Source of the DNA: Verrucomicrobiaceae bacterium
GTDB lineage: Bacteria > Verrucomicrobiota > Verrucomicrobiia > Verrucomicrobiales > Verrucomicrobiaceae
Length of the DNA: 64,000 nt
Assembly: GCA_947466075.1 (NCBI GenBank)
Contig: CANIBP010000005.1
Location: forward strand, 62,001-126,000
Direction: 5' to 3'
The translations under genes were made by a program, and so were the position numbers. Shown one piece after another: positions 16,021-25,213 of the stretch (its first letter is position 1; each line of letters begins with the position of its first letter). The notes under the pieces are model-generated. The model had not been told where the DNA came from. It saw only the letters and a list, made by a program, of their open reading frames with translations, and did not search any database.

Positions 16021-19000
16021 ATGCCATATCTGGCCTTCAATCTCAACGATGGTAATGAGTTCGTCTTCGACATCCTCGAAGAACGACTCTCCATAGGGCG
16101 TGATTCGAACAATGACATTGTCATCGACAACACCTTCATTTCCGGTTTCCACGCCGAATTCCTGCGTCAGGCGGACGGTGGTTACGAAATTGTCGATCTA
16201 AAGTCCTCCAACGGCACCTTCGTCAACGGCAAGCGAGTCGAGCGCGGCCGCGTGAAAGGCGGAGACCGCATCATGTTCGGCCAGCTTGAGAGCCGTTTCC
16301 GCGAGCGTGCTCCCAAGGGTCTCGCCCCTGACAGCGGGTCCAAGTCCGTTGCAGCCCCCAAAGGTCAGCCCACCCGCGAGGATGGTAAAAAAGGCGACAC
16401 CGAAAGCATTCCTGCCCGGGATAAAGAGCAACCCCCGAAGCCAACGACCGAAACCGGCAAAATCGAGGTCACCAAGCCGGTAGTCCAGCGTGCCCCGACC
16501 GATCAGCCTCGATCTCCCGGTGGCACCCCGCCCATCTCACTCATTCCCAAACCCTTCGTTGCCCAGCCCCCAACGGCCCCTGCCCCTGCCCCTACAGCGC
16601 CAGCACCCGACCCCACCGCTGCCAAACAGGCCACGGAATTGCGCGATGAAATCGAGAAACTCGGCCAGCAACGCGATGCCTTACGCGCTGAGAACAACAT
16701 CGAGCAAAAGCGCCGCGATGAAATCCGCTCCCTCGACGCTACGCTGGATGCACGCCGCAAGGAACTGGCCCAAACGCAGACTGAAATAACTGGATTCAAA
16801 GGCGAACTCGAAAAAGTCCGCAGCCAGGTGCAAAACGCCCGTGCCGAAGCCGAAAACGCCAAGACCGAGGCTGGCAAACTAGACGTCAAACGCCGCGACC
16901 TCGACAATATTGAGAGCAAGCTCGATTCCACCCGCGCCCTCGTCACTAAGACCGAGGCCGATCTCGCGACCGCGCAGCAGGGGTTGCAGATCCTGCACGC
17001 CGAGGCAGACAAACAGCGCAAGGATCGCGAGACCGCCTTGTCTCAGTTGCAGCAGCAAATCGCCGCTGCCGAAACCCGCACGAAGGATATCCATCAGACA
17101 CTCGCTGGCTCCACGAAGTCCGAGGCCGATCTCAAATCGAAGCGCAGCGCCGAATTGCAGGTGCTCGATGCCGAAGTCATCGCCAAGCGTGCCGCGCTGG
17201 ATTTGCTTGTCGTTTCCCTCGCTAAATCCAGCGACGAAGCCAAAACGCACGAAACCTCCGCCGCGAAGGCCGCAGTCGAAGTTTCGACCGCAAACGAGAA
17301 ACACACGGCGCTGCAAAACCAGATCGCCACTGCCGAGGCGAAGCTCAAGGATGTCACGCAACTTCTATCAGACGCGCAAAAATCTGAAAGTGAACTCAAG
17401 TCAAAGCGCAGCGGTGAAATTCAGGCGCTGGATGCTCAGCTTGAAACGCGCCGTGCCGAGTTTGCCAAGGTGCAGGCCGATCTAACGAAAGTTCAGGGCG
17501 ATCTCTCCACGCACCAAACGACGCTGACCAAAACCAGCGCGGAGACAAAGGTCCGCGAAGCCGCACTGGCCAAACTTACTGCGGACGAGGGCGTAATCGC
17601 CCAAAAACTTGCCACGCTGCAACAACAGGCCGCCGCGGCCGATGCGGACGTCAAGCGTCTCACCGCCTTGCAGACCGACGCGCAGAAGTCCGAGGCCGAA
17701 CAGCGCACCAAACGGAGTTCCGAACTACAAGATCTCGATAAGCAACTCGAAACACGCCGTGCTGATCTCACGAAGACACAGACGGAACTGACGAAAGTTC
17801 TGAGTGATCTGGCTGCGCAGCAGGCTTCACTCAAAAAGACCACCGACGAGGTCAAAACCCGCGAAGCTGTCGTCACAAAGCTCACCGCCGAAGAAACCGC
17901 CACCTCACAAAAACTGGCCACGTTGCAGAAGCAGCTCAGCGATGCCGATGCGGAGGTCAAACGTCTCACCTCGTTACAGGCCGACGCGCAGAAATCCGAG
18001 GCAGAACAGCGCACCAAGCGCAGCGCGGATCTGCAAGACCTGGACAAAAAACTCGATGAGCGTCGTGCCGATCTCAAGCAGCTCGATACACAGCGCGAGA
18101 CGAAGCAAAACGAGATTGAGGCCGTCAATGCCTCACTCGCGAAGGCGCAGGAGCAGGTCCAGCACGCGCAGACACAGATCGCGCAGCTTGGCGGCGAAGA
18201 GAAGGCCGTTGCCGCACGCGTCAACGAACTCCGAGGCAACGAGGACCGCCTCACCGCCTTGACGCAAACACTCGGCCAGATGGAAAGCCAACGCGGTTTG
18301 CTCGATGCCGCCATTGGTGCCTTAATGGGCAAACAGCAGTCCCACGAGGCCGAAACGAGTGCCGCCGATCAACGTTTGACCGCCACACGTTCCCAGCTTG
18401 CCGATTTGGAGCAGCAGCACCTCGCTGCCGAGCAGCATCTTTCGAATTTGAACACTCAAAAGGCGGATGCCGAGTCCGCTTTGGCACAGCAGCAGGCGGA
18501 AGCATTGGAAAAACTGGCTGCCATCGACAAGCAGGCCCGCGATGCGCGGCAGATGGACGATGCCGAGAGACAGCAGGCCGAAAAACGTCTGGCCGATCTA
18601 CAGGTGCAAATTGCAGAACGCGGCACCCATCTCGCTGAAGTGCAAGCGCAGGCCAAGGCTCTCGAAGACAAAGTGGCCGATCTCAACAACAAACTCGACG
18701 ATCTCGCCTCAACGGACACGAAGCTCAACGATGTCACCGAGGCGCTCAAAGCCGTCGAATCACACAAGGCCGAGGTCTTGGCCGCCGTCGCCGCGCTGGT
18801 GAAGGATCGCGATGAACGCACACGCGAACTGCTCGCCGCCACCGAGCATGGCCGCGCGCAGGCGCTGCTTACTCAGAGACTCACGCAGCGCCGCGAGACG
18901 GTGGAGAAGGAAGTGCGTGTTATTGAAGAGCAGCAGACCGAAGTTTCGCAGTCCATCGGCAAACTGCGCGAGCAATTGCGCCTCACTGAGAACGAACTCA

Positions 19001-21606
19001 AGGAGCGCGAGGAGCAGGTCGCCACCGCCACACAACGCACGAAAAACCTCGAAGGACTCGCCAGCACAGCAGACCAGCAGTTCAAGTCCGTGCAGTCCGA
19101 GCACAAGAAACTCAGCGACCAATTGGCACAGGCTAAAATTGATCTGGGGCAATCCACCAACGCCGCCATCGAGAAAAAGAAAGAGGCCGCGTCCGCTGCC
19201 GCTGTTGCAGAGAAAAGTTCACAGCAGTCACTCACACTGGCGGAAAAAATCAGCGGCCTGGAGATGGTCATCGCCACGCTCACGACGACGCATGCCAGCA
19301 CGCAGCAAAAACTGTCCGCCGCGGAGTCGGATCATCAGAATTTGCAAGACCGCGTGGCGGATCGGCAGAAGGAAATCGCCACCCTCGAGGCTCGAGTGGC
19401 CGAACTCACGCAGCAGACTGCTGGACTCGAAGACCGCGTCAAAGAACTCGCACAGGCTAACCAGCGGTTTGCCGAAATCACCAGCGCCATCACCGCATCC
19501 ACGCAGGAACGCGACAAGCTGCTGGCCGAAACTCAGCGTCTATCCAAAGAACGTGCCGAACTTGAGGCCGTGCTGCCTGATCTGCGGGGCAACGTAACGC
19601 AAACCCGCGCCGAGGCCGACAATTTGAAGGCCGAGCTGGCTGGCTTGATCAAAGATCGCGATGCCGCCGCCGCCACGCTCAAGCAATCCCTTGCTCAGCA
19701 CAAGGAAACCGATGCCGCCGTCGAAGCATTGCGCATCGAGTCGGTCAATCTCGACAAAATCCTCGGCGACAAGCGCACCAATCTCGAAGCGGAGACCAAA
19801 GCGAAACTCGCGGAAGCCAACGCCGCCGAAACTCGGCTTAAGGGCGTGCAGGAACGCATCGCCGCCGCTGAAAAGCGCCTCGCGGAGCTGGCCGACATCG
19901 ATGCCCGTCTTGCCACCGCCACGCAGACACTTAAGGACACCGAAAAGCAGCGCCAGACCGAAGACAAGGCGCTGGCAGAACTGTCTCGCAATCAGGACAA
20001 GCTGAAAAAAGAAATCGTCACACTCGAAGCCACGCTGAAAACCGAAACCGCGCAGCTCACCGACCTCACTAAGGCCGTCAAAACTGCCGAGACAAAGGCT
20101 GCCGACGCTGAGAAGCGTGTCGAGAAGGCGCTGGCTACGCAGCAGAGCGCCGAGCAAAAACGCACCGAAGCTGAAGCTACCGCCGAGAAAGCCCGCGCCG
20201 AAGAAAAGAATCTGCGGAAACAAATTCCAGCTCTAAACACCGAACTGGCAGGCATCCAAGCGATGCTGGTGAGTTTGACCAAGCAACGCGAAGAAGCGTC
20301 GCAGTTCGTCACACGCCTCAACGTCACGACCGACGGCCAGAACAAGAAGCTCAGCGAACTACAGCAGCAGATCACGCAGTTGGAGCAGGCGCACAAGCTG
20401 CGTGAGGAACGTGTGATGAAAGCGCAGGCGGATGTGGACAAGGAAACCGCACGTCTCAAGTCTGCACAGGATCTCGCACGGGCGGCGGAGGTGCAGCTCG
20501 CCGAACTCGACAAGAACGTCAAAGAAGCCAAGCTGAAGGCCGATGCGGCGAAAAAAGAGGCCGCCGCGCTCGAAGGAGAGCTGCGTCAGCGGCTTGATCG
20601 CGTGCAGAATCTCAAAGCCGACGAAGAACGCCTCACCAAGACCCTCGCCACGCAGCAGCAGGACATGCAAGGCGCGGATATGGCGCTCAAAGAGCTGCAA
20701 ACAAAGATCGACGCACGTCAGCATGAACTGGGCGAATTCATCAATGTCGGCGGCAAAATTATCGGTCTGGGCCAGGCGCTTGCCGGTCTCGAATCACGCC
20801 AAGCGGAGGTGAACAAATCACTGCGTAAGGCCTCAGAGGAGGATCTGGCGATTCAGGTGAAGTTGAACGCGGCACAGGAGTCGCTGAACCGCGAATCGGC
20901 CCGCGTCGAGCAGGCACGCAAAGATCGAGAGGCAGCGGACGCCGAATTCAAGAAATTCAGCGCGGATATTCAAAAGCAAGCCGCTGCCTTGCAGAACTAT
21001 GAGCTGGAGCAGAAGAAGCGTATCGCGGAGCTTGAAAAGCGCATCGCTGACTTGGGCACCACGCAGCAGCGCTCCTTGGGCCAGATTGACGAAACCAAGG
21101 CCGAGCTAGCACGTCTCGAAGGCCGCAAGCAGGAATTCGCGCAGGCGGAGGCGCAGCTGAAGCACTGGCAGGACATCGAAAAACGCCTGCGCGGCCAGCT
21201 TGAGGAGTTGGAGGAGAAGCACGAGATCATGCGCCGCAGCCTACCCACGGAGGAGAGCACGGTCGTCATGTTTGCGAGCGACATTATCAAGCGTATCGAC
21301 CTCATTGATGCCCTCGTATCACGCTATGCAGGCGCAAATGGTAGCACTGATGTGCCGCACCAGCTCAAGACCCTGCGCGCCTCGTTTGAGGATATCCTGC
21401 ATCAGCATGGCGTGACGGAGTTTGATGTGCCATCTGGCACGGAGGTCGATCTTGAGTTGCGTAAACGGATTACCGTGGTCGATTCACTGCCGGGCAAACT
21501 GAAGCCGCGGGTGACGGAAAGCTGCCGTTCCGGCTTTATCTTCTCGCCTGGCGAGGGCCACGAGATTATCCTGCGTAAAGTGGAGGTCCGCACCTCCAGT
21601 CAGTAG
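16021..21606 (+). CDS. Giant FHA - coiled-coil - GrpE-like protein
   Basis: 1861 residues. Residues 1-90 form an FHA phosphothreonine-binding domain (SIGRDSNND 24-32, SGFHAEF 41-47, KSSNGTFVNG 61-70). A Pro/Ala-rich linker reaches about residue 205, then about 1500 residues of almost uninterrupted heptad-type coiled coil rich in Ala, Glu, Lys, Gln and Leu. The last 110 or so residues are globular: a helical part (ASDIIKRIDLIDALVSRY, LKTLRASFEDILHQHGV), then a beta-rich part (TEFDVPSGTEVDLELRKRI, VVDSLPGKLK, SGFIFSPGEG, ILRKVEVRT). This matches the order of GrpE, a long coiled coil, helices and a beta wing with the G-V-x-H-like and GF/GY turn positions. An Hsp70 gene follows after 36 bases. 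I infer a nucleotide-exchange factor anchored to phosphorylated partners. Distant SMC-like similarity in the coil is compositional only. Confidence 0.85.
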   Translation: MPYLAFNLNDGNEFVFDILEERLSIGRDSNNDIVIDNTFISGFHAEFLRQADGGYEIVDLKSSNGTFVNGKRVERGRVKGGDRIMFGQLESRFRERAPKGLAPDSGSKSVAAPKGQPTREDGKKGDTESIPARDKEQPPKPTTETGKIEVTKPVVQRAPTDQPRSPGGTPPISLIPKPFVAQPPTAPAPAPTAPAPDPTAAKQATELRDEIEKLGQQRDALRAENNIEQKRRDEIRSLDATLDARRKELAQTQTEITGFKGELEKVRSQVQNARAEAENAKTEAGKLDVKRRDLDNIESKLDSTRALVTKTEADLATAQQGLQILHAEADKQRKDRETALSQLQQQIAAAETRTKDIHQTLAGSTKSEADLKSKRSAELQVLDAEVIAKRAALDLLVVSLAKSSDEAKTHETSAAKAAVEVSTANEKHTALQNQIATAEAKLKDVTQLLSDAQKSESELKSKRSGEIQALDAQLETRRAEFAKVQADLTKVQGDLSTHQTTLTKTSAETKVREAALAKLTADEGVIAQKLATLQQQAAAADADVKRLTALQTDAQKSEAEQRTKRSSELQDLDKQLETRRADLTKTQTELTKVLSDLAAQQASLKKTTDEVKTREAVVTKLTAEETATSQKLATLQKQLSDADAEVKRLTSLQADAQKSEAEQRTKRSADLQDLDKKLDERRADLKQLDTQRETKQNEIEAVNASLAKAQEQVQHAQTQIAQLGGEEKAVAARVNELRGNEDRLTALTQTLGQMESQRGLLDAAIGALMGKQQSHEAETSAADQRLTATRSQLADLEQQHLAAEQHLSNLNTQKADAESALAQQQAEALEKLAAIDKQARDARQMDDAERQQAEKRLADLQVQIAERGTHLAEVQAQAKALEDKVADLNNKLDDLASTDTKLNDVTEALKAVESHKAEVLAAVAALVKDRDERTRELLAATEHGRAQALLTQRLTQRRETVEKEVRVIEEQQTEVSQSIGKLREQLRLTENELKEREEQVATATQRTKNLEGLASTADQQFKSVQSEHKKLSDQLAQAKIDLGQSTNAAIEKKKEAASAAAVAEKSSQQSLTLAEKISGLEMVIATLTTTHASTQQKLSAAESDHQNLQDRVADRQKEIATLEARVAELTQQTAGLEDRVKELAQANQRFAEITSAITASTQERDKLLAETQRLSKERAELEAVLPDLRGNVTQTRAEADNLKAELAGLIKDRDAAAATLKQSLAQHKETDAAVEALRIESVNLDKILGDKRTNLEAETKAKLAEANAAETRLKGVQERIAAAEKRLAELADIDARLATATQTLKDTEKQRQTEDKALAELSRNQDKLKKEIVTLEATLKTETAQLTDLTKAVKTAETKAADAEKRVEKALATQQSAEQKRTEAEATAEKARAEEKNLRKQIPALNTELAGIQAMLVSLTKQREEASQFVTRLNVTTDGQNKKLSELQQQITQLEQAHKLREERVMKAQADVDKETARLKSAQDLARAAEVQLAELDKNVKEAKLKADAAKKEAAALEGELRQRLDRVQNLKADEERLTKTLATQQQDMQGADMALKELQTKIDARQHELGEFINVGGKIIGLGQALAGLESRQAEVNKSLRKASEEDLAIQVKLNAAQESLNRESARVEQARKDREAADAEFKKFSADIQKQAAALQNYELEQKKRIAELEKRIADLGTTQQRSLGQIDETKAELARLEGRKQEFAQAEAQLKHWQDIEKRLRGQLEELEEKHEIMRRSLPTEESTVVMFASDIIKRIDLIDALVSRYAGANGSTDVPHQLKTLRASFEDILHQHGVTEFDVPSGTEVDLELRKRITVVDSLPGKLKPRVTESCRSGFIFSPGEGHEIILRKVEVRTSSQ
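17047..18090 (+). repeat. Tandem coiled-coil coding repeats of 88-102 residues
   Basis: Inside the giant FHA gene, four units start at about 17047, 17311, 17617 and 17923 (residues 343, 431, 533, 635), with spacings of 88, 102 and 102 residues. Each begins LQxQ-A-A-(D/E) and contains the block DAQKSEAEQRTKRS followed by LQDLDKQLETRRADL or close variants. The last two units are nearly identical over more than 50 residues and also at the DNA level, so they arose by recent internal duplication. Confidence 0.75.
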
Positions 21607-21642
21607 CACACACCCGGAGCATTTATTTTCACACACACTGTT

Positions 21643-23133
21643 ATGGCTGAATACGTTGGAATCGACCTTGGCACCACCCTCTCCGGGCTGGCTTATCTCA
21701 AACCTGATGGCAACCCCGAAATCGTACCGAACGCCGATGGCGAGCGTCTCACGCACTCCGTGGTGTTCTTCGACGCGCATGAGGATGTGAAGCTTGTCGG
21801 CAGCGCTGCACGTGATGGTGGTGAACCCGACCGCACCATCTTCCAGATCAAGCGCTACATGGACGACCCGGAGCATCTGGTAGAGATCGACGGCAAGAAA
21901 TGGACTCCGGCGGAAATTTCCGCGCTGATTCTCTCCAAGCTGAAGCGCGACTGCTCAAAGATCTGTGGCGACATTACCGAAGTCGTCATCACCGTGCCGG
22001 CCAACTTCAACGAACTCGCACGCAAGAGCACTATCGCCGCCGCAGAAATGGCTGGCATGAAGGTGAAGCGATTGGTGAATGAGCCGACAGCGGCGGCGGT
22101 TTACTATGCGCACTCGCAGGGCGTGAAGGGACGCATCTTGGTCTTCGATCTCGGTGGTGGCACGCTGGACACGACGATTCTCGAAGTCGAAGGCGACAAC
22201 ATCAAAATCCTCACCTCCGAAGGTGCACGTCATCTCGGCGGCAGCAATTTTGATGACATCCTGCTCGATGCCTATGCCGAGCAATACAAGAAGCAGACCG
22301 GCGCGGCGCTGTACACCGACGAGCGTCATCGCCGCCGCGTGCTGCAGGCCACGGAAGATTCCAAAAAGATGCTCTCGAAGCTCCAGCGCGTGAATGACAC
22401 CGTAGCGAATGACCAGAACAGCGGCATCGCACGCATCGACCTCACGCGCGAAGGCTTTGAGACCTTGATCCGCCACATGCTCACGCGCACCGTGTTCCTC
22501 GTCGAGCAGGCACTGGATTCTGCTAAGCTGAAGCCCTCCGATATCGACCATGTCGTGCTCGTGGGTGGTTCGACGCGCATTCCGAAAGTGAAGACGATTT
22601 TGGAAAAGATGTTTGGCAAGACGCCGAAATCCTGCGGCAACGTCGATGAGTGCGTGGCACTTGGCGCTGCCTTGTTCGCGAAGAAGTCCGCGAAAATCCA
22701 GGAAGTCTGCAACGCGAGCTATGGCACGCTGGCGATGGTTTATAACGCTAAGACGCAGGAGGAGAAGCTGATGAACTCCATCGTCATTCCGAAAAATTCA
22801 CCGATCCCGTGCTCTCGTTCTCAGGTTTATCAAACTTCCGAGGACAACGAACGCGTCATCGAAGTGGACATCACGCAAGGCGAGGATGAAGATGTTAAAT
22901 TCGTTGATGTCATTGGCCGCCTCACCCTTGAAGTGCCACCGAACCGTCCGAAGGGCTGTGAGATCGCCGTGACATTTAGTTATGATGAAAACCAGCGCGT
23001 GCGTGCGCTGGTCGTCGATAAACAATCCGGCCGCAGCAAAGAAGTTGCCGTGAGCTACAAAGGCGCGGGCGTGCTGTCCGACGAAGAATTGAAACGCCGC
23101 AGCGCACACCTCCGCACCATGCGAATCGAGTAA
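21643..23133 (+). CDS. Hsp70 (DnaK-like) chaperone lacking the C-terminal lid
   Basis: 496 residues, against about 640 for DnaK. The ATPase domain is complete: GIDLGTTLSGLAY (6-18), IFQIKRYMDD, VVITVPANFNELARKST, LVNEPTAAAVYYA, VFDLGGGTLDTTILEV and HVVLVGGSTRIPKVK. A beta substrate-binding segment follows (SIVIPKNSPIPCSRSQVY, EVDITQGED, GRLTLEVPPNRPKG), but the protein ends soon after with no helical lid, so substrates may be held loosely or by another protein. It sits 36 bases after the GrpE-like giant and 19 bases before the small J-like gene, in one operon. It is unlikely to be the housekeeping DnaK, given its length and context. Confidence 0.92.
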   Translation: MAEYVGIDLGTTLSGLAYLKPDGNPEIVPNADGERLTHSVVFFDAHEDVKLVGSAARDGGEPDRTIFQIKRYMDDPEHLVEIDGKKWTPAEISALILSKLKRDCSKICGDITEVVITVPANFNELARKSTIAAAEMAGMKVKRLVNEPTAAAVYYAHSQGVKGRILVFDLGGGTLDTTILEVEGDNIKILTSEGARHLGGSNFDDILLDAYAEQYKKQTGAALYTDERHRRRVLQATEDSKKMLSKLQRVNDTVANDQNSGIARIDLTREGFETLIRHMLTRTVFLVEQALDSAKLKPSDIDHVVLVGGSTRIPKVKTILEKMFGKTPKSCGNVDECVALGAALFAKKSAKIQEVCNASYGTLAMVYNAKTQEEKLMNSIVIPKNSPIPCSRSQVYQTSEDNERVIEVDITQGEDEDVKFVDVIGRLTLEVPPNRPKGCEIAVTFSYDENQRVRALVVDKQSGRSKEVAVSYKGAGVLSDEELKRRSAHLRTMRIE

Positions 23134-23152
23134 CCCCGCAGGAACCAACACC

Positions 23153-23473
23153 ATGTTCAAGATCCTCAAGTCTCTATCCAAATCTCTCGGTGGTGGTAAG
23201 ACCACCGAAGCGAAACCCGTCGCCAAAGCGGGCAGCCTGCTCGACAAGGTGAACAAAGGTGCGCCCTTGAAAAACGAGCCGCCGAAAAGCGTCGAGGAAC
23301 TCTGCGGCATCACGCCGAAGATGGCCAAGGATGAAATCCGCGCGCAATTAAAACTGCTGTTCCGCCGCTACAACCGCAGTGCTTCCAGCCTGGACGCCAA
23401 AATCCGCGCCGAGGCCGACAAGATGCTCGACGCCATCGTGCAGGTGCGGGAGAAGCACTTCGGAGAGATTTAA
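23153..23473 (+). CDS. Small helical protein, possible J-like domain without HPD
   Basis: 106 residues. A basic Lys/Gly/Ser-rich N-terminus of about 45 residues leads into ELCGITPKMAKDEIRAQLKLLFRRYNRSAS, then AKIRAEADKMLDAIVQVREKHFGEI. The order resembles a J-domain: helix I ending in LGV-like CGI-x-P, helix II with DEI-x8-LK-x2-RRY, then a helix III ending in an ALDAI-like stretch. Where a J-domain has the HPD triad, this protein reads YNRSA, so it could not stimulate Hsp70 in the usual way. It directly follows the Hsp70 gene. The J-like call is my inference and would need a profile or structure comparison; otherwise it is a hypothetical protein. Confidence 0.55.
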   Translation: MFKILKSLSKSLGGGKTTEAKPVAKAGSLLDKVNKGAPLKNEPPKSVEELCGITPKMAKDEIRAQLKLLFRRYNRSASSLDAKIRAEADKMLDAIVQVREKHFGEI

Positions 23474-23506
23474 TCCATCCGGCAGACGGCTGGAACTGCT
23501 GCTGGC

Positions 23507-24211
23507 ATGAAACTGGATCGTCTCATTGCCGCCTATCAGGCCATGGGCAGGCAGGCGGCACATCAGGCCATCGCAGCAAAACGTGTGCACGTGAACGGCT
23601 TGATCGTGACCGACAGTCATCATCCCGTCGATCGTTTCACTCAGGTCGGACTCGATGACACGCTGATCCAGCAGCCGGAGCGTGCGCTGTACCTCATGCT
23701 ACACAAACCGGTTGGTATTCTCAGTGCCACCAAGGACGCTCAGCATCCCACAGTGATCGATTTGATCGACGATCCTGACAAACACACACTGCACATCGCC
23801 GGACGGCTGGATCGCAGCACCTCGGGAATGGTGTTGCTGACGAACGACGGACGCTGGTCCAAGCAAGTGATGGCTGCGGAACACAAGGTGCCTAAAGTTT
23901 ACCACGTTGAGACGGCTGATCCCATTGCTGCTGACGCCGTGGAAGCCTTTGCCCGCGGATTCTATTTTCACACGGAAGACATCACGACATTGCCTGCCAA
24001 ACTCGTCATCTTAACCAAACATACTGCCCGACTGACCCTGCATGAAGGCCGCTATCATCAGGTGAAGCGCATGTTTCATCGCATCAAGAACCGTGTGGTC
24101 AGCCTGCATCGTGAGAGCATCGGTTCAATCACGCTGCCACCCGATCTCTTGCCGGGACAGTGGCGGCCGTTGGGTCCCCCAGAAATTCAGACAGCCACCC
24201 TGAGAGCTTGA
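23507..24211 (+). CDS. RsuA/RluB/RluE-family rRNA pseudouridine synthase
   Basis: 234 residues. N-terminal S4-like RNA-binding domain (LIAAYQAMGRQAAHQAIAAKRVHVNG), then the catalytic domain with MLHKPVGILSAT and the signature GRLDRSTSGMVLLTNDG, whose Asp is the nucleophile-like catalytic residue. The C-terminal LHEGRYHQVKRMFHRIKNRVVSLHRESIG is the family RNA-contact segment. Isomerises a specific uridine in 16S or 23S rRNA; length fits RsuA (16S U516) best. It starts 33 bases after the J-like gene and may share its message, though a functional link is not evident. The window ends in a second member of this family. Confidence 0.88.
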   Translation: MKLDRLIAAYQAMGRQAAHQAIAAKRVHVNGLIVTDSHHPVDRFTQVGLDDTLIQQPERALYLMLHKPVGILSATKDAQHPTVIDLIDDPDKHTLHIAGRLDRSTSGMVLLTNDGRWSKQVMAAEHKVPKVYHVETADPIAADAVEAFARGFYFHTEDITTLPAKLVILTKHTARLTLHEGRYHQVKRMFHRIKNRVVSLHRESIGSITLPPDLLPGQWRPLGPPEIQTATLRA

Positions 24212-24303
24212 GTTCACTCTGGCGATTCTCCGTTTTTTCAGCAATTCCGGCTTTCGCAGATGAATTTCAACCGTTAGTCTGCCGTCTTGTGACCCCCCCG
24301 CGC

Positions 24304-25188
24304 ATGTATCTCAGCATTTGGTTAGGCATCATGTTGGCAGCCGACACCGGCTGCACGACGCAAAAGGCCGCAAAAGCGGATAATCTAGCCATTGAGGAGG
24401 CGCGCAAGGCACTGCCGTTCAATGAAACGGAAAACCCGCTGGTGAAGCGGCTGAACAACCCTTCTTCCATGCCAGTCGTGCCACCCGCAGGTGCGCGCAC
24501 GTCGTATTCTTCCGTCAAGATCACGCAGAAAACGCTCGCGATGACTTTTGACGACGGCCCGCATCCAAGCCTGACGCCGAAGTTGCTCGATCTCCTCAAG
24601 GAAAGGAACATCAAATGCACCTTCTTCCTCATTGGGCAGCAGGTGAAAATGTATCCCGCCATCGTGCGTCGCATCATCGCAGAAGGCCATGAGATCGGCA
24701 ATCATACCTGGACGCATTGCAGTCTCACCAGCCGCTCTGATGAGCAGATTCGCAGCGAGCTTAAAAAATCCGAGGACGCCGTCTATGAAGTGGCCGGAGT
24801 GCGCCCGCATCTCGTGCGTCCGCCCTATGGCGCGATCAATTCGCGCATCAAAGACCTCATGTTCACCGAGTTCGGCTACTCCACGATCATGTGGTCGGTC
24901 GATCCGCAGGACTGGCGCCGCCCGGGCGTGGCCGCCGTGACCAGCCGCCTGGTCAATGGCGCGCATCCCGGTGCCATCATGCTCTCGCATGACATCCATC
25001 CGCCCACCATCACGGCCATGCCGGCCATGTTCGACCAGCTTCTGGCGAAGGGTTATCAATTCGTCACCGTCAGCCAGCTCCTAAACATGGAGAAGGCCTC
25101 AATGCCTGTCGGTGTCATCATTCGTCCCGCCGAACCCATCGGTGACAAAGATCCGAAGCCACTGCCGCAGACCAAGCCCAAGGCTTGA
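24304..25188 (+). CDS. Polysaccharide deacetylase (NodB, CE4 family)
   Basis: 294 residues from the ATG at 24304; a GTG lies 15 bases upstream in frame. Hydrophobic N-terminus (LSIWLGIMLAADTGC) with TGC as a possible lipobox. NodB motifs: TFDDGPHPS (catalytic Asp and metal Asp), HEIGNHTWTH (metal His pair), RPPYGAINS, DPQDWRRPG and LSHDIHPPT. It removes N- or O-acetyl groups from chitin-, peptidoglycan- or other acetylated glycans at the cell surface. The C-terminal Lys/Pro tail is unstructured. The preceding pseudouridine synthase gene ends 92 bases upstream. On the opposite strand, the 6S RNA terminator points toward its 3' end. Confidence 0.88.
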   Translation: MYLSIWLGIMLAADTGCTTQKAAKADNLAIEEARKALPFNETENPLVKRLNNPSSMPVVPPAGARTSYSSVKITQKTLAMTFDDGPHPSLTPKLLDLLKERNIKCTFFLIGQQVKMYPAIVRRIIAEGHEIGNHTWTHCSLTSRSDEQIRSELKKSEDAVYEVAGVRPHLVRPPYGAINSRIKDLMFTEFGYSTIMWSVDPQDWRRPGVAAVTSRLVNGAHPGAIMLSHDIHPPTITAMPAMFDQLLAKGYQFVTVSQLLNMEKASMPVGVIIRPAEPIGDKDPKPLPQTKPKA

Positions 25189-25213
25189 TCTCAGCGCATG
25201 GCCAGAAAATAGA

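Noticed and set aside
16600..21200. SMC/Rad50-type ATPase
   Set aside because: Only coiled coil is shared; no Walker A, Walker B or signature motif is present at either end.
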